Assembly: GCA_963730305.1 (NCBI GenBank)
Contig: CAVSRB010000003.1
Location: forward strand, 372,001-436,000
Reading direction: 5' to 3'
DNA from: CAMYMQ01 sp963730305
Lineage (GTDB): Bacteria > Pseudomonadota > Alphaproteobacteria > Bin65
Length of the DNA: 64,000 nt
Position 1 is the first letter of the stretch, and every line of letters begins with the position of its first letter. The position numbers and the translations under genes were made by a program. Below, in pieces: positions 28,301 through 37,036 of the stretch. Below the pieces are notes generated by a model. The model was given only the letters and a program-made list of their open reading frames with translations. It was not told the origin of the DNA and made no database searches.

Positions 28301-29399
28301 CTAGCCGCGCATTGCTTCCAGTTCTGCGACCTTCTCAGCACGTGTGATCACGAGCGGCAAATCGACCCCACGCAAGAAGACCCATCCAGGATCGAAATCG
28401 TAGACGCCGCGAGGAAGTGATGCGTTCGGGTCAAGGGCGAGCTCGATGTAGAGCGTAAGCTGTGAATACTGACCAACCCGGTCGAACTGCGGAGACGTCA
28501 TGGGAAATCGGCCGATATTGATTTCGGTCACGTATGGCACGCCGTCCCCGTCGCACTTCAGATCGGCCTGGTACAGTCCGTGCGGCTCCACACCAAAGGC
28601 GCGGCATACCCCACGCACGGCTTCGATCGTGGCATCGACAGGAGCTCTTTCTTCGACGGTTTGACTGGTTTTCGGGGTCGACCCCATCATCGAGAGCGAC
28701 ACATCCTCCGTATAGTAGGCCAAGCGCTCATAGACCTTGCCGACGCTGAATGTCGCCTTTCTGGAACAACACGGACACGCAAAAATCTCGGCCCGGCAAG
28801 AAGGGAGCCAAGACGAAATCTGTCGGCGCCATGCCGCGCAGTTCGCACCATAGATCGATCCATTTCTGCGTCTGTTCGGCAGTGTAAAGCCACGTCGCAC
28901 CCTGCGAGCCGGAGCCGTCGCGCAACCGGACCCAAAAGCGCTGACCTTCGGGAACACCAAGCTCCTTGACGGCATCAAAGATGCCTTCGCGCGACGCCAC
29001 GGGGACGTTCGGAACCGTACGACAGCCCTGATCACGCAGCAGCTTGTAGAAGTCGTATTTGTCCTGGACCGCCGCCACCTGCTCGGCCGGTGGAATCGAA
29101 GTGAGCGCACGGAATGTCGATCGATGTTGCGGGCAAAGACCTTGGCCTCGATGTCGCTGTTAGCGATCAAGAGCTCGACGCCATGCTTCTCGATCAGCCT
29201 AAGATGAGCGTCGATATAGGCTCTTCGTCGCCGGCCCGCGGCACCGTGTATAGGTGCGGGAGGTCCGATTTGGTTAGCTCGTATGGATCGAAATGAGTCC
29301 CGACCACCTTGTGACGGCGCTCGTGATCGAACAGCCGCAGGCTGTTCACCAAATTTAGGCTGCCCGATCCGCCCATAGAGGTGATGAATTCGTGGTCAC
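28301..29399 (-). CDS. ATP-grasp ligase, copy 2, frameshifted
   Basis: A paralogue of the 24969-26066 ligase: FITSMGGSGSLNLVNSLRLF, THFDPYELTKSDLPHLYTVP, FWVRLRDGSGSQGATWLY, DFVLAPFLPGRDFCVSVLF, GLYQADLKCDGDG and EINIGRFPMTSPQFDRV line up one to one. Frame changes near 29390, 29225, 29115 and 28750 are required. The GTG at 29399 overlapping the DUF4910 stop is the likely start. Two closely related ligases in one operon suggest two successive couplings or two acceptors. If the indels are real, only copy 1 works. Confidence 0.75.
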
Positions 29400-30719
29400 C
29401 CGCCGCGCTCCGTTGCGATTTCTTCGAACAAATCCTTCTCCAAGCAGTCGGTTGCAATTTCGCGCAATAGGCCGATCGGCATGCCGCTGCGTTCGGCGAT
29501 CTCGATCAGATCGCGGCTGCCGTTGCACTGGTTACACAGCCAAAGCGTGGCGTGAGCGCGGCGGCGGTGATCCATGTCGGCGCGCTTGCCGCCCATACTG
29601 GGGTAAGATCTCTCTTACCCAGATTGGGCTCGCCGAATGGTGCGAGATTGCGATACGTCGAGTTCGCGTCCAAAACCCGGCAAATACTCTCCAGAAGTCG
29701 ACCGATCCGGCGAGAGCCTCGAAGCTGATCAGATCCTTGTTGTCCAGAGAAGTATGATATTCAGGGTATTCGGCGTATGGGCCGCGCAGCAGCGATCCCA
29801 GGGGCAGATCGAATCCCGGCGCGCAATATTGTCGTTCGTCGCTGCCCGTCGGATGAAATCCCCGCGTTTCGAATTCCACGTCCGACTCCCTTAAGGCGTA
29901 GAGCGCCGCCCGGTCCGCAAGCGTGTCATGCCGCTGGGAATGCTGGTAGGTGAATGGCCGGTCTAGGCCGACACAAGTGACGACGTAGCCCGCACAAACG
30001 TGGTTCTTTCAGGTGCTCGCCCCGCTGCGCGAGATAGCTGATCGCGCCGATGGTCTCCGGCGCGAATACGAAACGATATGTGAGGCGGCGATGCGGCCAC
30101 GCCGCGATGCGGCGTGCGAGAAATGTCGTGACCAGCGGCCCCGACAGTTCATTATTCGCCATCGATGGGTGGCAGGTATAGGTCGATACGAGCACCTCGG
30201 CTCGGCTTTCGCCGGGCAGGATGCATTCGGATATGGTCAGCGATCCGTCGACATGAGCCGTATCGACGACGACATCATAGTTGCCGTCGGGAAGCGTATC
30301 GCGCTGACGCTGGCTAAGGCAGAAGCCCCAGCGCGGGCGGTAGTAGCTGGTCACGTAGGGAATCGCGTCCGGCTGATCCGGCAGACTAACAAGTGCGGCT
30401 CGAGTTCCTGGCGGGTAAGTCTGCCCCGGAAAGGCACCGAGTAGTTGACCAAGTGCAGGTTGTTTTGCGCGATGTCGAGAATCCTGACGCCGTTCGGATC
30501 CGTCAGATGGGCTTCGCGGACGATCCATTCCTTGGGGACTGTCCAATCGAACACCGCGGTCCCCGACGGCACCTCTATCCGGTCGAGCGATACGAGCTCC
30601 CCCAAGATATCGTGGGTGCGTCGAACACCGTCGCCAGTGATCGATCGTAGTATCGGCCACAGGCGATCGAACATTGCCCGCATCTCTCTTTGGGTCTGTT
30701 TGCTCTCCGACGCGTTCAT
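29396..30719 (-). CDS. DUF4910 aminopeptidase-like protein with C-terminal winged helix, frameshifted
   Basis: MNASESKQTQREMRAMFDRL from ATG 30719 leads to PILRSITGDGVRRTHDIL, IEVPSGTAVFDWTVPKEW and IAQNNLHLVNYSVPF, all characteristic of DUF4910. Later frames contain VSTYTCHPSMANNELSGP (His and Glu), FHPTGSDERQYCAPGFDLP (Asp/Glu) and EYHTSLDNKD (His): the metal ligand set of an M28-like zinc peptidase. The last ~65 residues (CNGSRDLIEIAERSGMPIG) are the winged helix. Frame changes lie near 30390, 30000, 29900 and 29570. Relatives occur in glycan loci, where a peptidase or amidohydrolase acting on an aminoacylated sugar would make sense. Confidence 0.75.
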
Positions 30720-30825
30720 GGGGCATGTCGTCCTTCCGCAGAAGAAGCGGCAGAAAACCAGTCTCTTCGTGGGACGGGTGAATTGCAGAGGCGCACCCAG
30801 CCACCGTCCACGTAGAACCTTCGTT

Positions 30826-31734
30826 TCAAGGAAGCCGGTTCCCAGTGGCTTCGGTCACCGCCAGCCAGCCAGCCGCATCGAGGCGTTCCCCATTCCGCCT
30901 TGCGTCGGTCAAGCTCACCGCCCCGTCGGCACAGCCGACAATGGCGCCGTCCGCCGTGATTTCCCGGATCGCGCCAGGTGCCCCGGCGCCTGCTGCGGGT
31001 ATCGCCCGAAAGACCTCGACGGGTCCGTCGGATAGCGCGATCGTCGCGGTGAAGCTGGGCGACCGAAAGGGCTGATAGTTGCCGGCGCGTATGAAGTCGA
31101 CAATTTTCCGCCTCGTCCACCGCCAGTCGATCCGACCATCCAACGCTTCGCTGTGCCGATAGAGGACCCGCTTGTTGAGGTCCTGCCGCCGCCTCGGCAA
31201 TGCACATCCCTCGACGATGGCATCAAGCAGGCCGACCATCGCGTCCACGCCTACCTTGAAGGAACGGTTGAATACCGACAGGCCGGTATCGTCCGCGCGG
31301 ATCTCGAAGGGGGCCTCGGCGACGACGTCGCCTGTGTCCACTCCCAACTCCATGAAGTGGATCGTGGCGGCGAAGGAAGTCTCGCCGTTACGGATGCCCC
31401 ATTGCGTCACGTGACGACCGGCGTAGGCGGGAAGCGGGCCGTTGTGCAGATTGAGCGCCCGCCCGCCCACGGCATTGATGACTGCGTCTGACAGCAGCGT
31501 CGCGCTGTTGACGCTAAAGAGCCAATCGGCGGCGATTAGCGTTTCCGCATGGTAGCGGAGCGGTCCAGCCTCGGCTACCGGAACGCCAGACCGCTCTGCC
31601 AGGGATACCAGTTGGGGCTGCCGTGCGACGTCGGTATGGAGCCCGGCAAGAAGACCGCGCTGTGCCAGCGCCTTGAGGAGTCGCTCGGCTGGTCGATTTT
31701 CGCCGACCAGGACTATGCGCGGCACGGGGCTCAT
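30826..31734 (-). CDS. Formyltransferase-family enzyme (methionyl-tRNA formyltransferase fold)
   Basis: An intact 302-residue protein. Residues ~90-150 hold LNLHNGPLPAYAGRHVTQWG and HFMELGVDTGDVVAEAPFEI, which contain the N-His-D catalytic set of N10-formyl-tetrahydrofolate-dependent enzymes (N and H in LNLHNG, D in GVDTGD). The C-terminal part (YQPFRSPSF) resembles sugar N-formyltransferases more than Fmt. The start overlaps the ACP stop by ATGA. It could formylate an amino sugar or the ACP-bound amino-acyl group; both are known for this family. About 105 bases separate it from the DUF4910 gene. Confidence 0.85.
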   Translation of the reverse strand: MSPVPRIVLVGENRPAERLLKALAQRGLLAGLHTDVARQPQLVSLAERSGVPVAEAGPLRYHAETLIAADWLFSVNSATLLSDAVINAVGGRALNLHNGPLPAYAGRHVTQWGIRNGETSFAATIHFMELGVDTGDVVAEAPFEIRADDTGLSVFNRSFKVGVDAMVGLLDAIVEGCALPRRRQDLNKRVLYRHSEALDGRIDWRWTRRKIVDFIRAGNYQPFRSPSFTATIALSDGPVEVFRAIPAAGAGAPGAIREITADGAIVGCADGAVSLTDARRNGERLDAAGWLAVTEATGNRLP

Positions 31735-31994
31735 GACCGCGTCAGAGGCTCCAGGTCTTGAGCCAAGCCCGCAACGGTGACCATTCTCTCTTCATCCAAC
31801 GCCTCGATCTCGATTTCGATCGCAAACTCGTCTTCCAACGCGCCAATGAAGTCGAGGAATCCGAAGGAATCGAGCACGCCGCTGGTGAGCAGGTCTTCGT
31901 CGTCCGCGAATTCGGGCACTTCCCTATCGCCCGCGCTGATCCGCTTGACGAGAACCGCGCGGATCTTTTCCTGCAACCCTTGGGCAGCCGTCAT
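31731..31994 (-). CDS. Acyl carrier protein (87 aa)
   Basis: A small acidic protein with the 4'-phosphopantetheine site in SGVLDSFGFLDFIGALEDEF; the modified Ser is residue 43. The start and stop overlap the neighbouring ligase and formyltransferase genes by ATGA, so all three are made together. This is not the housekeeping AcpP: the motif is LDSF rather than DSLD. The adjacent DltA-like ligase is expected to load it, by analogy with DltC. Confidence 0.9.
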   Translation of the reverse strand: MTAAQGLQEKIRAVLVKRISAGDREVPEFADDEDLLTSGVLDSFGFLDFIGALEDEFAIEIEIEALDEERMVTVAGLAQDLEPLTRS

Positions 31995-33496
31995 TCTTGG
32001 CTCTCCCCGTGAGAATAAGTCTGGTGCTTCGATTGGGATCGGACCGCCAGTTGGCCGACATCGATCTTGTCGTTGGCGTTTCGTGGCAACGCTTCGACGA
32101 CCGTGATTTCCGCCGGCACCGCATAATCCGGCAGAACGTCGCGCAAGCGTCCACGAATCGTCGCGAGCTCGGTGTCGTGCTCGGCCTCGATGAAGCTGAC
32201 CGGCATGCCTTGCGACAGAATCGTGTAGGCCGCACGGGCGCCGCATCGCCGCAAAGCCGCATCGATTTCGCCCAATTCGACCCGGTTACCGTGGATCTTG
32301 ACCTGGCGATCCAACCGGTTGGAAAAGAACAGGTGGCCGTTCTTTCGAAAGGCCCAATCGCCGGTGAAATATACCCGCCGTTCAATTCCGCCGTGGTGGA
32401 TCGTTCGGAACGACTGCCGGGTCAAACCCGGTGCTTCCCAGTAGCCGCGGGCCACTTGGGGACCGGCAATGGCGATTTCGCCTTCGTCTTCGCGGAGACT
32501 ATCGCCGTCGACCAGCAACAGCTTCATCCCGCTTATCGGCTCACCCAGGGCGACGCTGGTGTCGCACGCGTCTTCGTAATCTTCCCGGTTCAATCGAAGC
32601 ATTGTGAACGACACCGTGGCCTCGGTCGGGCCGTAGGTGTTCTGGACGCAAAGGTCCGGCCGCGCGGCAAAAATGGCATCAAGATGTTCCTTGAAGAGCG
32701 GTTCGCCGCAAAAGGTGATCAGCCTGAGCGAGGCCAGATGTCGTTGGGATAACTGACGACCCTTGCGCATCAGGTCGATGACGCTTGGAACGGAATTCCA
32801 AATGGTAAGTCGTTTCTCCCGGATCGCCTCGCCCGGAAGCAAGCGCGCGCGGCGGCCGGTCACCGGGACCAACGTCGCGCCGCCGCAGAGTGCACCATAA
32901 ATGTCGAGGACGCTGAGATCGAAGCCGATGTTGGGATGCTGCGACCAGCGGTCTTCGCGCGTAACCTCCGTCGCGCCGAGCGCCCAGGCTGTATAGTGGG
33001 CCAAGCCGTCCCGCCCAATCATGACGCCCTTCGGCTCGCCGGTGGAGCCCGACGTGAACATGACATAGGCCAGATCGTGTGCCGCCGCCGGTACGCTAAG
33101 TTCGGTCCGCGGGAGACGCTCGATGTCGATCAGCGGGATCGTAGCGGGCAAATCCAGAACCGAGACCGAGTCACGTGTGCCGACGACCGCATGGGGCTGG
33201 AACCGCCGGAAGACGTTGCGCTGTCTGGCGGCCGGATGCTCGAGATTGACCGGCGAATAGTATCCACCCGCCATCAATGTCCCGAACATCGCAGCATATG
33301 CCGGTGCCCCTTGCGGAAGATGGATCAAGACCCGCGGGTGCTCGACCATTTCGGCGCAGGCTGCCGCCACCCGCCTCGCGACCATGGCTAGTTCCGAATA
33401 CGACATCACCTCGCCATCGTGCTCGACGGCGGCCGCGTCGGGCTCGCGCCGCGCGACTTCGAGGAACCGGAGCAGAGGATCGACCGCAACGGTCAT
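31991..33496 (-). CDS. AMP-forming acyl/amino-acid ligase (adenylation domain, DltA-like)
   Basis: The ATG at 33496 gives MTVAVDPLLRFLEVARREPD. An intact ~501-residue stand-alone adenylation domain with core A3 YVMFTSGSTGEPKGVMIG, A5 NTYGPTEATVSFTML, A7 RVYFTGDWAFRKNG, A8 DRQVKIHGNRVELGEID and A10 LPRNANDKID with the catalytic Lys. Domain order and length match D-alanine:carrier ligases. The next gene is the carrier protein. Expected role: activate an amino or hydroxy acid as its adenylate and load it on the phosphopantetheine arm. The selectivity pocket could not be decoded by eye. Confidence 0.9.
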   Translation of the reverse strand: MTVAVDPLLRFLEVARREPDAAAVEHDGEVMSYSELAMVARRVAAACAEMVEHPRVLIHLPQGAPAYAAMFGTLMAGGYYSPVNLEHPAARQRNVFRRFQPHAVVGTRDSVSVLDLPATIPLIDIERLPRTELSVPAAAHDLAYVMFTSGSTGEPKGVMIGRDGLAHYTAWALGATEVTREDRWSQHPNIGFDLSVLDIYGALCGGATLVPVTGRRARLLPGEAIREKRLTIWNSVPSVIDLMRKGRQLSQRHLASLRLITFCGEPLFKEHLDAIFAARPDLCVQNTYGPTEATVSFTMLRLNREDYEDACDTSVALGEPISGMKLLLVDGDSLREDEGEIAIAGPQVARGYWEAPGLTRQSFRTIHHGGIERRVYFTGDWAFRKNGHLFFSNRLDRQVKIHGNRVELGEIDAALRRCGARAAYTILSQGMPVSFIEAEHDTELATIRGRLRDVLPDYAVPAEITVVEALPRNANDKIDVGQLAVRSQSKHQTYSHGESQE

Positions 33497-34269
33497 GCCT
33501 TGTCCCCTCCGGCGACGAGCACATAGGGATCGAGTGAGAGCAGGCCGCGAACGCATCGGTCCAGGGATTCCAGCGGCAGAAGATGGCTTTGCCGTTTGCC
33601 GGAGCCTATCGGGATCGAGATCGCTTCCGGCTCGGACTGCGCCGCTGCCTCGCATGCCCGCAGATCATTTGCGAAACTGAGCTCCCGGCGCCGCGCATAG
33701 TAGGGACATTTGACCTGCCGTATGTTGCCGTCCGGTTCGCGGACGCGACGGTCCAGGTCGATCCATTTCCGATAGGGGACCCCAACCATCGCTTCCACGT
33801 GATGAATGAAAGTCGCGCCTTCCTGGAAGGTGCAGCCGAGCAAGAGCAACTTGAAACCACATTGCAACATCGTCTCGAAACTCGACTTTGGACCCAGTGA
33901 CCGCGTCGGATCTGCAGCAAGCACCGCATCGGCGAAATGGCCCACCACGGCATGGCTATGCAGGGGGCAGAGCGTGCGCCGGACTCCTGGGACTTGGCGG
34001 GCGAACTCGGGGAGCACACCCATTCTCTCCGATGGTGTCTTGTCGGGATCGAAAGGCGTCGAAGCATCCAGTTTGAGCGTGTAGGTGGGAAAAGCCAGCG
34101 TCCCTTCGGGCCCGATTGCTTCCAGCAGAGCTTTGTAGACGGACGCCGCCCCCTCCTCGATCCGGCCGAAGCTCAACAGGCGTGAGTGAACCGCCAGGTG
34201 ATCTCCAATTGCGACCCCGAGCGCTTTCAAATGCGCGGCAATATCCGCAATCGTCGAGTGCTGCCCCAC
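33493..34269 (-). CDS. AAC(3)-family N-acyltransferase
   Basis: A GTG at 34269 (overlapping the upstream stop) starts a ~258-residue protein resembling aminoglycoside 3-N-acetyltransferases and FrbF: LAVHSRLLSFGRIEEGAAS, AIGPEGTLAFPTYTLK, SERMGVLPEFARQVPGVRRT, PLHSHAVVGHFADAVL and LLLGCTFQEGATFIHHVEAM. The conserved HSH and H-x-x-E residues of this fold are present. In glycan and flagellin-modification loci such proteins acylate amino sugars rather than conferring drug resistance. Its position directly before the ligase and carrier suggests it takes the acyl group from the carrier or CoA. Intact. Confidence 0.85.
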   Translation of the reverse strand: MGQHSTIADIAAHLKALGVAIGDHLAVHSRLLSFGRIEEGAASVYKALLEAIGPEGTLAFPTYTLKLDASTPFDPDKTPSERMGVLPEFARQVPGVRRTLCPLHSHAVVGHFADAVLAADPTRSLGPKSSFETMLQCGFKLLLLGCTFQEGATFIHHVEAMVGVPYRKWIDLDRRVREPDGNIRQVKCPYYARRRELSFANDLRACEAAAQSEPEAISIPIGSGKRQSHLLPLESLDRCVRGLLSLDPYVLVAGGDKA

Positions 34270-35576
34270 TAGGGTTTCCGGAACACCGGCTGGACCTGGC
34301 GGCCGAGAAGTCGGTCGGCCAGATCGCCCGCGCACAAGCCGTCGGCGATGACCGACAGCGCCTGATTGTAGGCATCTAAAGTCGTGGCGACGTCCGCGTC
34401 GGTATGGGCGTAGGACGGCGCATGCCAGCCCGCCGCCAGAACGCCCCGGGCGCAGCTTTCCTGCTGGAAGACGCTCTTGAGCAGGAGCCCGTCCGCACCG
34501 TCGCCCGCGAAGCTCATCACATGACGGCCGGGATAGCCCGCCAGTCCGATATGCTGGCCCAGCCCGTGCCAGTCCACGAGGCTCCGGAAGCCATCGATCA
34601 GCGCCCTGCCGATGCGGCCGACATGGTCGAGCACCGGTTCGGTCTCGAGAACCGTCAGCACGGCGTCCGCCGCCGCGATCCCCAACAAGTCGCCGCCGAA
34701 CGTGAAGGAGAAGAAGGCCTCGTCGAAGATGTTCATGATCTCGGCCCGGCCCAGGACGACCGAGATTGGCACGCCGTTGCCGAGCGCCTTGCCGAAGCAG
34801 GCGAGGTCGGGCGCCACCCCAAACTTGCCGAATGCGCCCTGGGGATGGATGCGAAATCCGGTCCAGCATTCGTCGAAGATCAACACTGCGCCCTGGGCGT
34901 CCGCCAGCTTGCGCACGGCTTCGAGATAGCCCGGCGATGGCTCGACGATGCCCATGGGTTCCATGATGATCGCGGCGACGGCGTCCTTGTGTGCGTCGAG
35001 TGCCGCTTCGAGCGCTGGCAGGTCGTTATAGGGGAAGGCAACCGTCAACGCGCTGACCGCGGCGGGCACGCCGGCTTTGCGGGTGGTCGTCCCGATGAAC
35101 CAGTCCTGCCAACCGTGATAGCCGCAGCAGAGCACCACGTCGCGCCCGGTCACCGCGCGCGCCGCGCGGACGGCCCCGGCGGTCGCGTCCGATCCGTTCT
35201 TCCCAAAACGCACCCTTTCGGCATAAGGGAACCAGCCGATCAGCCGTTCCGCCAGTGCCAGTTCCGCTTCGGTCGGGAGCGAGAAGGCGACGCCCTCGCT
35301 CAGTTGCCGGGTTACCGCCTCGACGACCGCCGGATGATTATGGCCGAGCAGCAGCGGCCCAAGCGCCATCGGCCAGTCGATATATTCGTTGCCGTCAGCG
35401 TCCCAGACCCGGCCACCGTCCGCGCGGGTCGCGAATACTGGCGCAGCCCCGCGCGGATATTGGGTCCAGGCCTTGGAGAAAGTCTGCGCCTGCCCCGGGA
35501 CCGCCCCCTCCGCTCGTTCGAGCAGGGCGAGCGAACGCTGATACCGCACATCGAACCGGTTGCCGACATTGTCCAT
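34269..35576 (-). CDS. Class III PLP aminotransferase (glutamate-1-semialdehyde aminomutase-like)
   Basis: The ATG at 35576 overlaps the TGA of the cytidylyltransferase. Features: PRGAAPVFATRADGGRVWDA, YIDWPMALGPLLLGHNHP, RFGKNGSDATAGAVRAARA, CCGYHGWQDWF, LIFDECWTGFRIHPQGAFGK (PLP Asp) and ACFGKALGNGVPISVVLG with the PLP Lys near residue 263. It is intact for about 435 residues. The family includes GSA aminomutase and sugar-linked aminotransferases found in spore-coat and nonulosonate loci, where it commonly sits next to SpsF-like and NeuB-like genes, as it does here. The sugar substrate is inferred. Confidence 0.85.
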   Translation of the reverse strand: MDNVGNRFDVRYQRSLALLERAEGAVPGQAQTFSKAWTQYPRGAAPVFATRADGGRVWDADGNEYIDWPMALGPLLLGHNHPAVVEAVTRQLSEGVAFSLPTEAELALAERLIGWFPYAERVRFGKNGSDATAGAVRAARAVTGRDVVLCCGYHGWQDWFIGTTTRKAGVPAAVSALTVAFPYNDLPALEAALDAHKDAVAAIIMEPMGIVEPSPGYLEAVRKLADAQGAVLIFDECWTGFRIHPQGAFGKFGVAPDLACFGKALGNGVPISVVLGRAEIMNIFDEAFFSFTFGGDLLGIAAADAVLTVLETEPVLDHVGRIGRALIDGFRSLVDWHGLGQHIGLAGYPGRHVMSFAGDGADGLLLKSVFQQESCARGVLAAGWHAPSYAHTDADVATTLDAYNQALSVIADGLCAGDLADRLLGRQVQPVFRKP

Positions 35577-36362
35577 CACGCGTCTGCTCCGGCATCTTCG
35601 GCGATGCTCTTGGCGAGGCCGGCGTCGCGCACCCCATCGCGCGTTGATGGCAGCGATGTCGGGACGAGACTGCAACAGGGCCGCAATCGCCTGCCAGCCC
35701 ATGCCGACCAGCTCATTCGGCCCGGCCGCCTTGGCGAGCGTACGGAGCATCAGATAGTCCTCGGCCTGGTCGACGGTCCACCGCATGTGCGACAGGTCCA
35801 CCGGCGCTTCGACGTTGCCTCGGCTGAGAGCCCGACCGCCTTCGAACTCCGTCGCCTCCCACATCCAGGGGACGACATGCTCGCGCTGGTAGGCGCGGCT
35901 TGCCTCGGCATTGGCGCGTTCGAGCGTCTCCCGGGAGAAGACGGAGACATCCAGCCCGTCCGGCCAAGTTGGCGGCCGCACGTTCGAGCAATAGTCCTGG
36001 CCGCGCTCGGCCCGCTCCGCCAGCACCTTGGCGATCACTTCGGGATCGGCGAGCGGGCAATCACCGGTCAACCGGACGATCACATCCGCGTCGAAGGTCC
36101 GCGCGGCGCCGACATAGCGCGCCAGGACATCGTCCTCGGCCCCCCGAAACACGTCGATCCCCAACTCTTCTGTAACGGTCGCCAGCGCATCGTTTTCCGG
36201 TCCGTCCCCGGTGGCGAGCACGATCGCATCCAGCCCCGGCGTGGCGCTCACGCGTTCGAGCATGAAGGCGATCATCGGCCGGCCGTCAAGTTCGTACAGA
36301 ACCTTGCCTGGCAGGCGCTGGGAGCGCAGCCGCGCCTGGATCATGGCGACCGTCCGGCTCAT
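35576..36362 (-). CDS. SpsF/NeuA-like cytidylyltransferase, frameshifted near the 3' end
   Basis: MSRTVAMIQARLRSQRLPGK is the SpsF opening with the nucleotide-binding R-x-x-S-x-R-L-P-G-K. GRPMIAFMLERVSA, VIVRLTGDCPLADPEVI and HMRWTVDQAEDYLMLRTL follow. As given, the frame reads straight into the next gene. One base change near 35635 restores the usual tail DAGLAKSIAEDAG with a TGA overlapping the aminotransferase ATG. The apparent fusion is therefore spurious. Expected role: CMP-activation of the sugar made by the NeuB-type enzyme two genes upstream. Confidence 0.85.
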
Positions 36363-37036
36363 GCGTTCCGCTCGCCCCCGCGCAGGTCGGACCAGATCGC
36401 CAGACGCAGCGCCGTCAGGATCCGCCGGTTCGCCCGCCAGCGTTGGCCGAAGCGGGAAGCCCCAGCCAACCGCGGCCGCAGCGGCACGTCGACGACCTCG
36501 AACCGCGCTCCCTGCCGCACCGACGCCAGCGCCAGTTCGGTGCCCACCGACCGGCCAGCATCGAAGCGGCCATGGGCACGGTAGAGGTCCATCCGATAGG
36601 CCTTCGCCCCGCACAGAATATCCCGGATACCGTGGCGCATCCGGGTGTAGAAGCCGAACAGCGCTTCGGAGATGCGCGCCGCCTTAGGCCGCCGGCCGAG
36701 CACCAAATCGGCCCGCCCGACCCGGATCGGCTCCAACAGGCGGGCGAGTGCGGCCGACTCGAACTGTCCGTCGGCGTCGAATGTCACGATGACCTCCGCG
36801 CCCAATCGGTCAGCCTCAGCAAAGCCAGCGTCGAGCGCTCCCTCGTACCCTCGGTTCGGATGGAGGCGCACCACTCGCGCGCCTGCCGCTTCCGCGAGGT
36901 CGCCGGTCCCGTCGCGAGAGCCGTCGTCGACCACTAGCACGGTGCCGTAGGGCGCCACGTCGCGCACGACCGCCTCGATCGTTGCCGCTTCATTATAGGC
37001 CGGCAGCAAGATGACCGTCGTCTCCTCAGGCGACAT
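36359..37036 (-). CDS. GT2-family glycosyltransferase (DPM1-like)
   Basis: An intact 225-residue single-domain GT-A protein: TVILLPAYNEAATIEAVVRD, VVDDGSRDGTGDLAE, HPNRGYEGALDAGFAEAD and VIVTFDADGQFESAALARLL (DxD-like metal site), then DLVLGRRPKAARISEALFGF. No C-terminal membrane segments are present, unlike long polyprenyl-phosphate mannose synthases. The start overlaps the NeuB-like gene's stop by about 11 bases and its own stop overlaps the SpsF-like ATG. It may transfer a sugar to polyprenyl phosphate. Confidence 0.9.
   Translation of the reverse strand: MSPEETTVILLPAYNEAATIEAVVRDVAPYGTVLVVDDGSRDGTGDLAEAAGARVVRLHPNRGYEGALDAGFAEADRLGAEVIVTFDADGQFESAALARLLEPIRVGRADLVLGRRPKAARISEALFGFYTRMRHGIRDILCGAKAYRMDLYRAHGRFDAGRSVGTELALASVRQGARFEVVDVPLRPRLAGASRFGQRWRANRRILTALRLAIWSDLRGGERNA

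Noticed and set aside
33493..34269. Aminoglycoside resistance gene
   Set aside because: The AAC(3)-like protein is translationally coupled to an adenylation ligase and ACP inside a glycan operon, so a biosynthetic acyltransferase is more likely.
34404..36584. 726-codon plus-strand ORF
   Set aside because: Antisense shadow of the aminotransferase and cytidylyltransferase genes; its translation is rich in Arg, His and Asp with no family motif.
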